Positions 1 through 7,987 of a DNA stretch of 64,000 nt are shown here, piece by piece. Source of the DNA: JAEUMY01 sp033764435. GTDB lineage: Bacteria > Pseudomonadota > Gammaproteobacteria > Burkholderiales > Usitatibacteraceae. A program made the translations under genes and the position numbers. Position 1 is the first letter of the stretch. Each line of letters begins with the position of its first letter. The notes under the pieces are model-generated. The model was not told where the DNA came from. It made no database searches and saw only the letters and a program-made list of their open reading frames with translations. The DNA is taken from NCBI GenBank assembly GCA_033764435.1, contig JANRIX010000033.1, positions 62,001 through 126,000 of the forward strand. The letters are read 5' to 3'.

Positions 1-1
1 A

Positions 2-754
2 GAAGCAGACGCTCTGATCGCAAAGCGGGAGATCGGACCCATCGATGGTTTCCGTAGCCGACTCGGGCGCGCATTCAGCGCAAACCTGGTGATGAAGGAT
101 GACTTCACCATCGAGTTTTCTTGGGGAGAAGGCGGCGAGGACGACGGCGATGAGGGCCCGGACTTCAGTGGCCAGGAGGCGATCGGCAAGTGCCCCAAGT
201 GCAGCCACAACGTGTTCGAGTCGCCCAATGCTTACGTGTGCGAGAAAGCCGTCGGCAACGCGCGGACCTGTGATTTCCGGTCGGGTCGAATCATTCTGAA
301 GCGCCCCATCGAGCGAGAGCAGATGGCGAAGCTTCTCGCGAACGGGAAAACTGATCTGCTGGACAAATTCATTTCCAAGAAGGGTCGGCCCTTCTCCGCG
401 TTCCTGGTGAAGCAGAAGGACGGCAAGATCGGCTTCGAGTTCGAGGAACGCGACCCCACCAAGAGCAAAGGGCGCACGGCAGCCGCGGCCAGTGCCGGGC
501 GTGTGCTGGGCAAGCATCCAGCGGACAACCAGGATGTTTCCGTTCACTCTGGCCGCTATGGTCCTTATGTGAAGCACGGCAAGGTCAACGCAACGTTGCC
601 AGACAAAGAAGGGATGGACAAGGTCACGCTCGAAGAGGCCATCGAGCTACTGGATGCGAAGGCAGGGGTGAGCACCACGAAAGTGGTCAAAGCGAAGCGC
701 TCGGGAACCAAGGCGGCAACAGTGGAGGCACCGCGCAAGCGCAAGGCGACCTGA
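2..754 (+). CDS. topB: DNA topoisomerase III, C-terminal part (5' end outside window)
   Basis: Type IA topoisomerases relax negatively supercoiled DNA and unlink DNA by passing single strands. Only the last 250 residues are in the window; the reading frame is open from base 2, so the start and the catalytic core lie upstream. What is visible is the accessory C-terminus: two short repeats ending in LGRAFSANLV and KKGRPFSAFLV around a CxxC...C...C zinc-ribbon-like segment (KCPKCSHNVF, then CEKAVG and CDFRSG), then a topoisomerase-type repeat with HSGRYGPYVKHGK and a basic Lys/Arg tail. This tail arrangement is familiar from betaproteobacterial TopB. A TopA identity is less likely, because the PIEREQMAKLL and TDLLDKF stretches fit the TopB tail. 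Confidence 0.85.
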   Translation, partial: EADALIAKREIGPIDGFRSRLGRAFSANLVMKDDFTIEFSWGEGGEDDGDEGPDFSGQEAIGKCPKCSHNVFESPNAYVCEKAVGNARTCDFRSGRIILKRPIEREQMAKLLANGKTDLLDKFISKKGRPFSAFLVKQKDGKIGFEFEERDPTKSKGRTAAAASAGRVLGKHPADNQDVSVHSGRYGPYVKHGKVNATLPDKEGMDKVTLEEAIELLDAKAGVSTTKVVKAKRSGTKAATVEAPRKRKAT

Positions 755-931
755 GGGCACGCTGTAACGTACGGCCGTTCCTGGATCCCGGCCCCGCTTG
801 CGCATGCATCCTGTCGAATTTCGGCCATCTGTCGGGATTTCGCGACAGTGCGGTCACTCACTACCCGAAATGTCCGCGCCTCCTTCGTCTCGCTCCTTGG
901 CGTGATCTTTGCTGAATCCATGTTGAGCACT

Positions 932-943
932 GCGAATATTCGC
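932..943. repeat. Iterated palindrome GCGAATATTCGC, copy 1
   Basis: Exact 12-bp palindrome in the intergenic space between topB and the small exported protein. It ends 19 bp before that gene's start. Confidence 0.95.
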
Positions 944-962
944 GGTGCTGACGGAGCACATC

Positions 963-1379
963 ATGGATCGCAGCGAGCATCGGACCCTGCATGACTGGAT
1001 TTTGCGCATCTGTACTGCCTTCGTGATCGCCAGTTGCGCCTGCCAGACTTACGCCCAGACGCACCTTCCGGTGAAGTCGAAGCTGGCTACCTCCTTGACC
1101 GCTGTATCGCCAGCCGCGGGCCGCTCCGCACCATTTGTCGCGCATAAGGGACCTGAATGGGCCGAGGCGCCCCCGCTTCTGCTGCCGCTCGCACCAACAC
1201 GAGACAGCGACCTTCCGGGCTCCTGCTCTCGCGATGCCGACACGCTGTGTTACGACTATCGTCAGGGGCGTGTCGTGTACAAGCCTGCCCGGAAATTGAT
1301 GCCCGAGATTGCGGGTCTTAGGCGTGAGAGTCTCACATTGAAGCGGGACAAGATCACGTTGAACTACAGTTTCAAATGA
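963..1379 (+). CDS. Hypothetical exported protein
   Basis: 138 residues with no family that I recognise. The N-terminus MDRSEHRTLHDW is followed by a hydrophobic stretch (about residues 11-30) ending in a plausible signal-peptidase site at TYA-QTH, so export is likely. The mature part is Pro/Ala-rich, has two cysteines (GSCSRD, TLCYDY) that could form a disulfide, and ends in a basic segment and NYSFK. I chose the ATG at 963 over the in-frame GTG at 945 because GGAG at 953-956 sits 6 bases upstream of it. It is transcribed towards gyrB and converges on it. Function is unknown. Confidence 0.55.
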   Translation: MDRSEHRTLHDWILRICTAFVIASCACQTYAQTHLPVKSKLATSLTAVSPAAGRSAPFVAHKGPEWAEAPPLLLPLAPTRDSDLPGSCSRDADTLCYDYRQGRVVYKPARKLMPEIAGLRRESLTLKRDKITLNYSFK

Positions 1380-1398
1380 GTCTCTTCGCAGAAATACA

Positions 1399-1410
1399 GC
1401 GAATATTCGC
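1399..1410. repeat. Iterated palindrome GCGAATATTCGC, copy 2
   Basis: Exact copy, 20 bp after the stop codon of the small exported protein and just before the convergent terminator hairpin. Confidence 0.95.
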
Positions 1411-1459
1411 ACCTGCCGGAGATTCCGTCCGGATAGCTTTCGTGCCTTCCAAATGTCAC

Positions 1460-1479
1460 AAGGGGCCTTCCGGCCCCTT
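1460..1479. terminator. Bidirectional terminator candidate
   Basis: Perfect 8-bp stem (AAGGGGCC / GGCCCCTT) with a TTCC loop, between two converging genes (the exported protein on plus, gyrB on minus). The T-tracts are weak on both sides (ATTGTTTG on plus), so termination is inferred from position and stem. Confidence 0.6.
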
Positions 1480-1520
1480 ATCCATTGTTTGTCTACTGCT
1501 GGTCAGACAAAGAAAATCGC

Positions 1521-3956
1521 TCAAACGTCGAGGTTTTGCACCACCAGGGCATTGGTTTCGATGAACGCCCTGCGTGGTTCAACGTTGTCACCCATGAGCG
1601 TTGTGAAGATTTCGTCCGCGCCGATGGCGTCCTCGATCTGCACGCGGTTCAAAATGCGCACCGTCGGGTCCATGGTGGTTTCCCAGAGCTGGTCAGGATT
1701 CATTTCACCCAGCCCCTTGTAGCGCTGGATGTGCATGCCGTCGCGCGCCTGTTCGAGCAACCAGTTCAGCGCCTCACCGAAACTGGCAACCGCGATACTT
1801 TTCTCGCCGCGGCGCATCTGTGCACCTTCCTGCACCAGACCGTTGAGGGTATGCGCCGTTTTCACGATTTGCTCGTAATCGCCCGTCTCGATGAAGCTGT
1901 TGTCGATGACGGTTTCGCGTGCGTTTCCGTGCAGCATCTTGGTCGCGCGCAATCGCCATGCATCGTGCACTTCATCCTGTTCCACCTTGATGTCGATGCG
2001 GATGCCCGCTGCCGTGCGCACTTTCTCCGTCAGCGCGTCGGTGAGCCAGGCGGCCGCCTTGGTGGCTGTTTCCGCGGTGGACAGGTCGAGCCTCGGCGTC
2101 TCCAACAGTCCGCGCAAAACGTCGGGATCCATCACGCGGGACAGTCGCTCGATCACGGCTTCGGTGAGCAGGTAATCGATCGCGATGTCATTGAGCGCCT
2201 CGCCGACAAGCGGCTGACCACTGGCGGACGGCAACAGCTCCGCATCTGCCAGCGCCTTCTTCAATTGCGCCTGCTTCAGCTCGTGCTCGTCTTTCACGTA
2301 GCGCTCTTCCTTGCCCATCTTCACCTTGTAAAGCGGCGGTTGCGCGATATAGATGTAGCCGTTTTCGACCAACTGCGGCATCTGGCGGTAGAAGAAGGTC
2401 AACAGAAGTGTGCGAATGTGCGCGCCGTCGACGTCCGCGTCGGTCATGATGATGATGCGGTGATAACGCAGCTTGTCGTGGTTGAAGTCATCCTTGCCGA
2501 TGCCGGCACCCAATGCCGTGATCAGGGTGGCGATCTGCTCGCTGGAGATGACCTTGTCGATGCGGGCCTTCTCCACGTTCAGCACCTTGCCACGTAGCGG
2601 CAGGATGGCCTGGAATTTGCGATCTCGGCCCTGCTTGGCGGAACCGCCTGCGGAGTCGCCCTCGACAATGTAGAGCTCACACAGCGCTGGATCCCGCTCC
2701 TGACAGTCCGCGAGCTTGCCGGGCAAACCGATTCCATCCATCACCCCTTTGCGGCGCGTGAGCTCCCGGGCCTTGCGCGCTGCTTCTCGCGCTCGTGCTG
2801 CTTCCACAATCTTTCCGCAGATGGTCTTTGAGTCCGCTGGATTCTCCAGCAAATACTCCGCCAGCTTGGCTGCCACGACTTCCTGCACCACTGGTTGGAC
2901 CTCGGATGACACCAGCTTGTCCTTGGTCTGCGAGGAAAACTTCGGCTCCGGAACCTTCACCGACAGCACGCAGGTCAAGCCTTCGCGCATGTCATCGCCA
3001 CTGGTCTCAACCTTCGCCTTCTTGGCGAGCTCGTTCTCTTCGATGTACTTGTTCAGAACGCGCGTCATCGCCGTGCGCAATCCGGTCAAGTGCGTCCCGC
3101 CGTCCCGCTGTGGAATATTGTTGGTGAAGCACTGCACGTTTTCGCCGTAGCTGTCATTCCATTGCATGGAGACTTCAACGGTGATGCCATCCTTGTCACC
3201 CACCGCATGAAAAATACGCGGGTGCAGAACGCTTTTTGAGCGATTCATGTACTCAACAAAACCCTTCACACCGCCGGAATAGGCGAAGTTCTCGCTCTTG
3301 CCCGTCCGCTGGTCGATGAGCTCGATTTTCACGCCGTTGTTCAGGAACGACAGTTCACGCAGGCGCTTGGCGAGGATCTCGTAGTGGAATTCGATGTGGG
3401 TGAACGTTTCCTTGGCCGCGAGGAAGTGGACTTCCGTGCCGCGCTTTTCCGACGTCCCCACCACCGCCAAGGGGGCCACGCGCTCGCCGTGGCGGAACTC
3501 CATCTGATGTGCCTTGCCGTCTCTCCAGATGCGAAGCTTCAACCACTCGGACAAGGCATTGACCACGGATACACCCACGCCATGAAGACCGCCTGACACC
3601 TTGTAGGAGTTTGCGTCGAACTTTCCACCCGCATGCAGTTCGGTCATAACGATTTCCGCTGCTGAACGCTTGAATTCGTCGTCTTCCTTGATGCCTGTGG
3701 GAATGCCACGGCCATTGTCGATGACCGAAATGGAATTGTCAGTGTGGATCGTGACCTTGATGTCATCGCAGTGGCCGGCGAGCGCCTCGTCGATGGCGTT
3801 GTCCACCACCTCGAACACCATGTGATGCAGACCGGTTCCATCGGATGTGTCACCGATGTACATACCCGGACGCTTGCGTACCGCTTCCAAGCCTTTCAGA
3901 ATTTTGATGCTGTCGGAATCGTAGTCTTTGGGAGTGCCTTGCTGCTTGTCGGTCAT
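1521..3956 (-). CDS. gyrB: DNA gyrase subunit B
   Basis: ATPase subunit of gyrase, which with GyrA introduces negative supercoils. The 811 residues show the GHKL ATPase motifs DNAIDEALAG, DNGRGIP and GGLHGVGVSVVNALS, then the Toprim motifs VEGDSAGGSAKQGRDR and DADVDGAHIRTLLL, and the C-terminal QRYKGLGEMNPDQLW that contacts GyrA. The length fits the Gram-negative type with an insert after the Toprim domain. I start at 3956 (MTDKQQGTPKDYDSDSIKILKGLEAVR); an in-frame extension to 4037 reads through the 4009 palindrome and looks non-coding. It lies downstream of dnaN in the same orientation, as in many bacterial origin regions. Confidence 0.97.
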   Translation of the reverse strand: MTDKQQGTPKDYDSDSIKILKGLEAVRKRPGMYIGDTSDGTGLHHMVFEVVDNAIDEALAGHCDDIKVTIHTDNSISVIDNGRGIPTGIKEDDEFKRSAAEIVMTELHAGGKFDANSYKVSGGLHGVGVSVVNALSEWLKLRIWRDGKAHQMEFRHGERVAPLAVVGTSEKRGTEVHFLAAKETFTHIEFHYEILAKRLRELSFLNNGVKIELIDQRTGKSENFAYSGGVKGFVEYMNRSKSVLHPRIFHAVGDKDGITVEVSMQWNDSYGENVQCFTNNIPQRDGGTHLTGLRTAMTRVLNKYIEENELAKKAKVETSGDDMREGLTCVLSVKVPEPKFSSQTKDKLVSSEVQPVVQEVVAAKLAEYLLENPADSKTICGKIVEAARAREAARKARELTRRKGVMDGIGLPGKLADCQERDPALCELYIVEGDSAGGSAKQGRDRKFQAILPLRGKVLNVEKARIDKVISSEQIATLITALGAGIGKDDFNHDKLRYHRIIIMTDADVDGAHIRTLLLTFFYRQMPQLVENGYIYIAQPPLYKVKMGKEERYVKDEHELKQAQLKKALADAELLPSASGQPLVGEALNDIAIDYLLTEAVIERLSRVMDPDVLRGLLETPRLDLSTAETATKAAAWLTDALTEKVRTAAGIRIDIKVEQDEVHDAWRLRATKMLHGNARETVIDNSFIETGDYEQIVKTAHTLNGLVQEGAQMRRGEKSIAVASFGEALNWLLEQARDGMHIQRYKGLGEMNPDQLWETTMDPTVRILNRVQIEDAIGADEIFTTLMGDNVEPRRAFIETNALVVQNLDV

Positions 3957-4005
3957 GCCATGCTTTCTGTTGCGATATGGGGAGATGCGAAAGGGGATAC
4001 GAGTC

Positions 4006-4023
4006 ACTGCGAATATTCGCAGT
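4006..4023. repeat. Iterated palindrome, copy 3, extended to 18 bp
   Basis: The 12-mer core is at 4009-4020, and the symmetry continues outwards to give ACTGCGAATATTCGCAGT. It sits between dnaN and gyrB and could fold as a 6-bp stem with an AATATT loop in the dnaN-gyrB transcript. Confidence 0.95.
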
Positions 4024-4047
4024 ACGCGCGAGGTCAACGCTGCATGA

Positions 4048-5154
4048 TCAGATACGCATCGGCATCACGACATACTTGAACTCGTCCCCGCCAGGCACAG
4101 TGAACAACGCACTGGTATGCACGTCACCGAGGGACAGTTGCACCGTCTCCCCGTTGAGGTGGTTGAGCACATCCAGGAGATAGGAAATGTTGAATCCGAT
4201 ATCCAAGGCTTCTGCGCCGTACTCGATGGCCACGGTTTCTTCCGCCTCTTCCTGCTCACTGTTGGTGCAGATGATGGACAGCGCATCCTTGGTGAAGACA
4301 AGGCGGACACCACGGATCTTGTCATTGGAGAGAATCGCAGCTCGTTGCAGTGCTTGCTGCAGCGTGACGCGGCTGACCTGGATGTGATTGGTGTAATTCG
4401 TCGGGATGACCTTCTGGTAATCCGGAAACTTTCCTTCAACGATTTTGCTGACGATTTCGATGCCCTCGAAGGAAAACTTGACCTGGTTGCCGTGCACCGT
4501 GAGTGAAACCGGGTCATCACTTTCATTCAGCAGCTTGATGAGTTCGATCACCGTCTTCCGCGGCAGGATGGCGTCCACCTTGGGCGCGTCTTCCGGCAGC
4601 TGGTAGGACGCCATGCTGAGTCGGTGACCGTCCGTTGCAACGACACGCAACGTCCTTCCTTCTGCAGAGAGAAGCACGCCATTCAGGTAGTAACGAATAT
4701 CCTGAACGGCCATCGCGAATTGAACCAGGCCCAGCACCCGCTTCAATTCGTTCTGCGGCAACGACAAGGTGGCTGCCGCGTCACGTGCTTCGGAAATCTT
4801 CGGAAAGTCTGCCGCCGCAAGTGTCTGCAAAGTGAAGCGGCTTTTTCCCGCCTTCACGGTCATGCGGTTGTCCTTCGTTTCCAGGACCGTGTCAGCGTCG
4901 GGCGGCAGGGCGCGAAGAATATCCTGCAGTTTCTTGGCAGCGACTGTCAGTGACCCGGTCTTCTGGCTGGTTTCCAGTTTTGCCGTGGCGCGAATCTGGA
5001 CTTCAAGATCGGTAGCCAGGAAACGGATCGAGGCATCCTCGACCTCGACTAGAACATTGGACAGGATAGGCAGCGTGTGGCGTCGCTCGACGATCCCGGT
5101 CACTTGTTGCAGCGGGCCGAGCAACGTGCTGTTCTTGGCTTTAATAGTCAGCAT
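4048..5154 (-). CDS. dnaN: DNA polymerase III sliding clamp, beta subunit
   Basis: 368 residues, the usual length for the ring-forming clamp that tethers DNA polymerase III. It begins MLTIKAKNSTLLGPLQQVTGIVERRHTLPIL and ends KYVVMPMRI, both typical of DnaN; internal RYYLNGVLL and ATDGHRLS are conserved clamp segments. The start at 5154 fits family N-termini, although the upstream bases (GGTTAGAAAAAA) give only a weak ribosome-binding site. It lies between dnaA and gyrB in the same orientation. No palindrome copy is found inside. Confidence 0.97.
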   Translation of the reverse strand: MLTIKAKNSTLLGPLQQVTGIVERRHTLPILSNVLVEVEDASIRFLATDLEVQIRATAKLETSQKTGSLTVAAKKLQDILRALPPDADTVLETKDNRMTVKAGKSRFTLQTLAAADFPKISEARDAAATLSLPQNELKRVLGLVQFAMAVQDIRYYLNGVLLSAEGRTLRVVATDGHRLSMASYQLPEDAPKVDAILPRKTVIELIKLLNESDDPVSLTVHGNQVKFSFEGIEIVSKIVEGKFPDYQKVIPTNYTNHIQVSRVTLQQALQRAAILSNDKIRGVRLVFTKDALSIICTNSEQEEAEETVAIEYGAEALDIGFNISYLLDVLNHLNGETVQLSLGDVHTSALFTVPGGDEFKYVVMPMRI

Positions 5155-5402
5155 TTTTTTCTAACCTGGATAGTAATAGATAGTTAAGGTTGTGCCGCTT
5201 CCGGGAAAACTCTTCAAGGCATTGAAGCAAATGGACAAAAGCCAGATTCACCTTCCGGGATAACGCGGTCCGAATCCCGGGGGCGCCTGTGGATGAAAAA
5301 TCGTGACACGGCTTGTTCTGCCGGAGAACCGGAGTTTATCCACCTCTGTCCAAAGATTGTGCCTGCGTTATCCACTGGGTTATTCAGTTTCACGATTGCG
5401 CT
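5155..5402. other. oriC: Candidate chromosomal origin (oriC), dnaA-dnaN intergenic
   Basis: This 248-bp gap holds several 9-mers close to the DnaA box TTATCCACA: TTATCCACC at 5336-5344, TTATCCACT at 5368-5376 and, on the opposite strand, TGTGGATGA at 5289-5297. Next to dnaN is an AT-rich tract (about 5155-5195) with TAG/TAA triplets resembling DnaA-trio unwinding elements. A DnaA-box cluster plus an AT-rich element beside dnaA is the usual oriC layout. No box in this gap is a perfect consensus match, so the exact origin is an inference. Confidence 0.6.
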
Positions 5403-6776
5403 TCAGCCACGCAGAATCTGCTGCAGCAACGCATGGTCTCTGGCGATGTCGCTGTCAATTTCAATCAATTCCTGAACCTTGCGGCAGGCATGCAGTACGG
5501 TTGTGTGGTCCCGGCCGCCGAATGCCTCGCCGATTTCCGGCAGAGAAAGGGGCGTCAGGTCCTTGGCAAGGGCCATTGCGATCTGACGTGGACGAGCCAG
5601 AGAGCGCACTCTTTTCTTCGAATACATTTCCGAGACCTTGATCTTGTAGTAGTCGGCCACGGTCTTCTGGATGTTTTCGATTGAGATCTGGCGGTTCAGG
5701 ACCGCGAGCAAATCCTTGAGTGCCTCTTTCGCGCCCGCGACGGAAATGGGCACGTTGTTGAACCGGGAGAAGGCCAGCACTCGCTTGAGCGCACCCTCCA
5801 ATTCGCGGACATTGGATCGAATGTGTTTGGCGATGAAAAAAGCAACCTCTTCATCCAGCGATACCCCTTCCGACTCGGCCTTCTTGATCAGAATGGCGAC
5901 ACGCATTTCCAGTTCCGGCGGCTCGACCGACACCGTCAGACCCCAGCCAAACCGGGATATCAGGCGATCCTCGATGCCCGAGATTTCCTTGGGGTAGCGA
6001 TCACTGGTGATGACAACTTGCTTCCCTGCCTCGATGAGGGCATTGAAGGCGTAGAAGAACTCTTCCTGGGTGCGTGACTTGCCGCCGAAGAACTGAATAT
6101 CGTCAATCAGCAGAAGATCCAGCGAGTGATAGGATCGCTTGAAGCTTTCAAAGGACTTGTGCTGGTAGGCCTGAACAACCGCGGTGACAAACTGTTCCGC
6201 ATGGATGTACTTGACCTGCGCCCGAGGATGATGCGACAGCACGGTGTTGCCAATCGCCTGGACCAGGTGCGTCTTGCCGAGGCCGGTTGCACCGTAAATG
6301 AATAGCGGGTTGTAGGCCGAGCCCGGGTTTTCGGCAACCTGGATGGCTGCAGCGCGAGCCAGCTGGTTGGCCTTGCCCCCGACAAAAGCAGAGAAGGTGA
6401 AAGCGGGATTCAAACGGTTGCCTGGTGCGGGGCGGATCGCGCCGGTCAGTTCCTTCCGGGGCTCGGCAGCTTGCTTGGTGGTGTCATCGAGGTCGGTCGA
6501 CGCAGGTGGTGGCGGCGCGGGTTCGCTGTCTTCTTCCAGCGCCAGACCGATGATGATGGGCCGGGCAAAGAAACGCTCGCCTGCCTGCTCTATCTGATTC
6601 AGCAGCCGATCCTTGGCCCACTGCAGCATGAAACGATTGGGCGCAACAAGGGTGAAACCGTCGCCATCCTGTTCAAACCGCAGTGGCTTCACCCAGGTGT
6701 TGAACTGGTGCTGGGAGAGATCCCGTTGAAAGTCCGCAAGGCAGGCGGTCCAGAAAGGGTGCGACGACGCGTGCAT
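5403..6776 (-). CDS. dnaA: Chromosomal replication initiator DnaA
   Basis: Binds DnaA boxes and unwinds oriC as an ATP-bound oligomer. The 457 residues show the four-domain plan: N-terminal helicase-loading domain (HPFWTACLADFQRDLSQHQF), a Pro-rich linker (about 85-110), AAA+ domain with Walker A GATGLGKT at 162-169 and Walker B LLLIDDIQ at 221-228, and the C-terminal DNA-binding helix-turn-helix ending in GGRDHTTVLHACRKV. I start at 6776 (MHASSHPFW); the open frame continues 116 codons upstream into the promoter region but has no family similarity. It is divergent from rpmH. Confidence 0.97.
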   Translation of the reverse strand: MHASSHPFWTACLADFQRDLSQHQFNTWVKPLRFEQDGDGFTLVAPNRFMLQWAKDRLLNQIEQAGERFFARPIIIGLALEEDSEPAPPPPASTDLDDTTKQAAEPRKELTGAIRPAPGNRLNPAFTFSAFVGGKANQLARAAAIQVAENPGSAYNPLFIYGATGLGKTHLVQAIGNTVLSHHPRAQVKYIHAEQFVTAVVQAYQHKSFESFKRSYHSLDLLLIDDIQFFGGKSRTQEEFFYAFNALIEAGKQVVITSDRYPKEISGIEDRLISRFGWGLTVSVEPPELEMRVAILIKKAESEGVSLDEEVAFFIAKHIRSNVRELEGALKRVLAFSRFNNVPISVAGAKEALKDLLAVLNRQISIENIQKTVADYYKIKVSEMYSKKRVRSLARPRQIAMALAKDLTPLSLPEIGEAFGGRDHTTVLHACRKVQELIEIDSDIARDHALLQQILRG

Positions 6777-7113
6777 GGAGATTCGAAGGACGGGCTTGAT
6801 TGGAAGAGAATGGAAACGCTTGGAAAGCGGAGCAGAACGGACAGCACAAAACAGGAAGACAGATCTTGCGGGAAGGAGACCGGGATTTCGGTACACAACC
6901 GCATCTGCGTTGAGGGCAGATACCAGTGACGCTGCACCAGCGGAAATCAGGGCTCGATTGTAACGCCTTAAGGCAAAGTTATCCACAGACCGCTTGACCG
7001 GGCCACCGCGGCGGGGCCAGCGCGAATGCTTCGGATGGCCTAGGGAGCGATTGACTAACTGGCTGAAAATTCGAGATAATGTCCGGCTTTGCTTCAACCT
7101 GTCAGGAATAATC
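6777..7113. promoter_or_regulatory. dnaA-rpmH divergent intergenic region with DnaA box
   Basis: 337 bp without a gene. A perfect DnaA box TTATCCACA lies at 6979-6987, where DnaA could autoregulate dnaA or add to origin function. The dnaA-proximal 200 bp are A-rich on the plus strand and presumably hold the dnaA promoter, which I could not place with confidence. The rpmH promoter lies at the other end. Confidence 0.6.
7051..7080 (+). promoter_or_regulatory. Sigma-70-type promoter for rpmH-rnpA
   Basis: TTGACT (7051-7056) and GATAAT (7075-7080) are separated by 18 bp, placing a start site near 7087, about 27 bp before the rpmH ATG. The match to consensus is strong and the position fits the well-known strong rpmH promoter. 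Confidence 0.7.
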
Positions 7114-7248
7114 ATGAAACGCACCTATCAACCTTCCGTTGCCCGTCGCAAGAAAACCCACGGCTTTCTGGTTCGCATGAAGACTGCTGGTGGCCGCGCT
7201 GTGATCAATGCGCGCCGAGCCAAAGGTCGCGCCCGTCTCGCCGTCTAA
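7114..7248 (+). CDS. rpmH: 50S ribosomal protein L34
   Basis: 44 residues starting MKRTYQPSVARRKKTHGFLVRM and ending GRARLAV, the standard length and sequence of bacterial L34, a highly basic large-subunit protein. AGGAATA lies just upstream of the ATG. It is the first gene of the rpmH-rnpA-yidD-yidC-mnmE cluster, 21 bp before rnpA. Confidence 0.98.
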   Translation: MKRTYQPSVARRKKTHGFLVRMKTAGGRAVINARRAKGRARLAV

Positions 7249-7269
7249 GTTCGGTAGTCACGCCGCCGC

Positions 7270-7692
7270 ATGTCTGCCAAGCCGTTCGGGCGTGTCCGCC
7301 GGCTGGCCGATGGCGCGGTATTCAGGGCCTTGCTGACGAAAGGCCGCCGGCAGGCGGAAGGCGCAGTGACGGCCAGGGTGCTGTTTGGCGATGGTGTTGG
7401 CAGGCTGGGCCTCAGTATTGCCAAGCGCCATCTGCGCAAGGCAACAGCCCGGAACGCGATGAAGCGCATCATCCGCGAGGCCTATCGCGCCCGCGGCACA
7501 GCGTTGGAGCGCATGGATGTTCTGTTCATGCTGACCGAGGGCAGCCGCGGCAGGGAAGATGTGAGGCGCGTACCTCAGAAGCTGAAGTCCGCCGACGGTC
7601 GCAGCCAAATTCGCTCGGCAGTCGATGCCGTGCTCGACCGACTCCAATCAGGCACCCACCGGGCGCCCGATCGAGGAAATTCCCCGCAATGA
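7270..7692 (+). CDS. rnpA: Ribonuclease P protein component
   Basis: Protein cofactor that helps the RNase P RNA bind precursor tRNA. The 140 residues contain the diagnostic RNR segment RKATARNAMKRIIREAYR near residues 60-77 and an N-terminal GRVRRLADGAVFRALL. The C-terminus after about residue 115 is a basic, probably disordered tail. Its TGA overlaps the ATG of yidD (ATGA), indicating translational coupling. Confidence 0.95.
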   Translation: MSAKPFGRVRRLADGAVFRALLTKGRRQAEGAVTARVLFGDGVGRLGLSIAKRHLRKATARNAMKRIIREAYRARGTALERMDVLFMLTEGSRGREDVRRVPQKLKSADGRSQIRSAVDAVLDRLQSGTHRAPDRGNSPQ

Positions 7693-7901
7693 TCTCGAGG
7701 GCCCTGATTCTCCTCATCCGTGGGTATCAGTATTTTCTGAGCCCGTTTGTCGGACATCAGTGTCGCTTTACGCCGACCTGCTCGCACTATGCTGTGGGCG
7801 CCATCCAGCGCCATGGTGCGCTCCGCGGAACATGGCTCGCCATGCGAAGACTGTCAAAATGCCACCCTTGGCACACCGGAGGATTTGACCCGGTACCGTA
7901 G
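7689..7901 (+). CDS. yidD: Membrane protein insertion efficiency factor YidD
   Basis: 70 residues: MISRALILLIRGYQYFLSPF followed by the family hallmark CRFTPTCSHYA and ending KCHPWHTGGFDPVP. YidD is a small membrane-associated protein that assists YidC-dependent insertion. It starts inside the rnpA stop codon and precedes yidC, the conserved order. The gap of 86 bp to yidC is larger than elsewhere in the cluster. Confidence 0.95.
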   Translation: MISRALILLIRGYQYFLSPFVGHQCRFTPTCSHYAVGAIQRHGALRGTWLAMRRLSKCHPWHTGGFDPVP

Positions 7902-7987
7902 TTGTTGTCGGACCCAACCACCCTTTAGCTTGGACCAACCCCCGGGCAGACGCTCGGGCCGCTTTGCCTGACCACCTCTGGATCAAC

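Noticed and set aside
1485..2597. Long open frame on the plus strand opposite gyrB (370 codons)
   Set aside because: Its product has no recognisable motifs, and it is fully antisense to a certain gene; GC-rich codon structure creates such frames.
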